The position numbers were made by a program, and so were the translations under genes. A DNA stretch of 64,000 nt from Janibacter alkaliphilus (GTDB taxonomy: Bacteria; Actinomycetota; Actinomycetes; Actinomycetales; Dermatophilaceae), in assembly GCF_013408565.1 (NCBI RefSeq), contig NZ_JACBZX010000001.1, positions 1,488,001 through 1,552,000 on the forward strand. The letters are read 5' to 3'. The notes beneath the pieces are model-generated. The model had not been told where the DNA came from and made no database searches. It saw only the letters and a list, made by a program, of their open reading frames with translations. How positions within the stretch are numbered: the first letter of the stretch is position 1; each line of letters opens with the position of its first letter. Of this stretch, positions 63,344-64,000 are shown piece after piece.

Positions 63344-63993
63344 ACGCGCGGGACGAGGTGCTCGCGTCGGTGCGGGCCGCGCTCGGTGGGCGGGAGCGGC
63401 CGCAGGTGCCGGTGGACCGTGGCTATCGGCAGCGGACGGTGGGCGCGGCGGGCACGAGGCCGGCCGGGTCGGCGCCGACGACGCCAGCCGAGCTCGTGGA
63501 CCTCTTCGCCGACCGGGTGGCTGACTACCGGGCGGAGGTGGTGCGGTGCGCCGAGGCGGAGCTGGGGGAGGCCGTGGCCGTCCAGCTGGCGGGTGTGACG
63601 CGGGTCGTGGTGCCTGCGGGGCTGGGCATCGACCTGGCGGTCGGGTCGGACGTCGAGGTGCTGGCCGACGACGGGCTATCCCGCGCCGACCTGGACGCGA
63701 CCGGTGCGGTGGTGACGACCGCGACGGTGGGCATCGCCGAGACCGGGACGATCGTCCTGGACCACGGGCCGGGCCAGGGGCGGCGGGCCCTGACGCTGCT
63801 GCCCGACCGGCACGTCTGCGTGGTGCGTGAGGACCAGGTCGTGGTCGGTGTGGTCGAGGCGGTGGCGGCGCTGGACCCGGCCCGCCCGCAGACATGGATC
63901 AGCGGTCCGTCGGCCACCAGCGACATCGAGCTGAGCCGGGTCGAAGGGGTGCACGGCCCCCGCGACCTGCGGGTCGTGGTCGTGGGGGCGTAG
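63340..63993 (+). CDS. lutC: LUD-domain lactate oxidation protein LutC
   Basis: 217 residues, LUD fold: VTTATVGIAETGTIVLD, HVCVVREDQVV and GPSATSDIELSRVEGVHGPR are conserved. GTG 63340 overlaps the lutB stop. Complete: the TAG at 63991-63993 lies 7 bases before the window ends. Confidence 0.94.
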   Translation: MNARDEVLASVRAALGGRERPQVPVDRGYRQRTVGAAGTRPAGSAPTTPAELVDLFADRVADYRAEVVRCAEAELGEAVAVQLAGVTRVVVPAGLGIDLAVGSDVEVLADDGLSRADLDATGAVVTTATVGIAETGTIVLDHGPGQGRRALTLLPDRHVCVVREDQVVVGVVEAVAALDPARPQTWISGPSATSDIELSRVEGVHGPRDLRVVVVGA

Positions 63994-64000
63994 CGGAGCA

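Overview
The window is a stretch of very high-GC chromosome (close to three quarters G+C by eye), densely packed, with many GTG starts and 1-4 base gene overlaps. The gene families (DUF3263, DUF3027, DUF2530, WXG100, a stand-alone GroEL2 with a Gly-Met tail, tandem CIRCE sites, MprAB-PepD-like genes, the serC/citrate synthase 2 pair, LutABC) point to an actinobacterium, probably Micrococcales. I cannot fix the genus. No rRNA, tRNA, CRISPR array, transposase, integrase or prophage gene was seen.

Layout. 1-2.7 kb: the 3' part of a PLP-dependent decarboxylase, then DUF3263, GNAT and unknown genes. 2.8-5.1 kb: three tandem paralogues of an unrecognised secreted protein, the middle one cut by an in-frame TAG. 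A palindrome array lies between the first and second copies, and 11-bp-spaced GTGACC repeats lie at matching distances upstream of those two copies. 5.1-6.9 kb: groEL2 under two CIRCE operators. 7.1-10.3 kb: two paralogous adhesin-like surface proteins with TDEPT stalks; the first has lost its membrane tail to a frameshift. 10.4-15.6 kb: an acyl-CoA synthetase with a frameshift, then a MacB-like ABC exporter. 15.6-21.1 kb, minus strand: two stand-alone condensation-domain proteins, a WXG100 protein and a DUF2339 membrane protein. 21.6-25.2 kb: an envelope-stress module made of an OmpR-type regulator, its kinase and an HtrA protease. 25.4-27.2 kb: a Tat-exported multicopper oxidase. 27.2-28.7 kb: an AlbA_2/ATPase-like gene of lower GC. 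29-34.5 kb: an XPB helicase, a DUF4190 protein, HMG-CoA lyase and a helicase-associated protein. 34.5-41.4 kb: housekeeping genes (epimerase, cold shock, DUF3027, DUF2530, purine permease, MFS, serC). 41.39-42.59 kb: a nuclease-like gene enclosed by 72-bp inverted repeats, sitting between serC and citrate synthase. 43.9-48.7 kb: two convergent membrane acyltransferases and a frameshifted hotdog-like gene. 48.8-50.8 kb: an MFS gene coupled to a DtxR regulator. 50.9-60.4 kb: the Mrp cation/proton antiporter, a spermidine-synthase-like membrane protein and a TrkH/TrkA-type potassium system. 60.5-64 kb: a macrodomain protein and the lutABC lactate-oxidation operon.

The strongest candidate for something undescribed is the 1.2-kb inverted-repeat-bounded cassette at 41394-42594. 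Next are the regularly spaced palindrome array at 3433-3545 with its duplicated secreted-protein locus, and the nested inverted repeat at 21430-21534. Three single-base indels near runs of G or C (about 8514, 10586 and 48325) and one nonsense codon (4017) break otherwise intact genes. Whether they are real decay, switching, or assembly error cannot be settled from the sequence alone.
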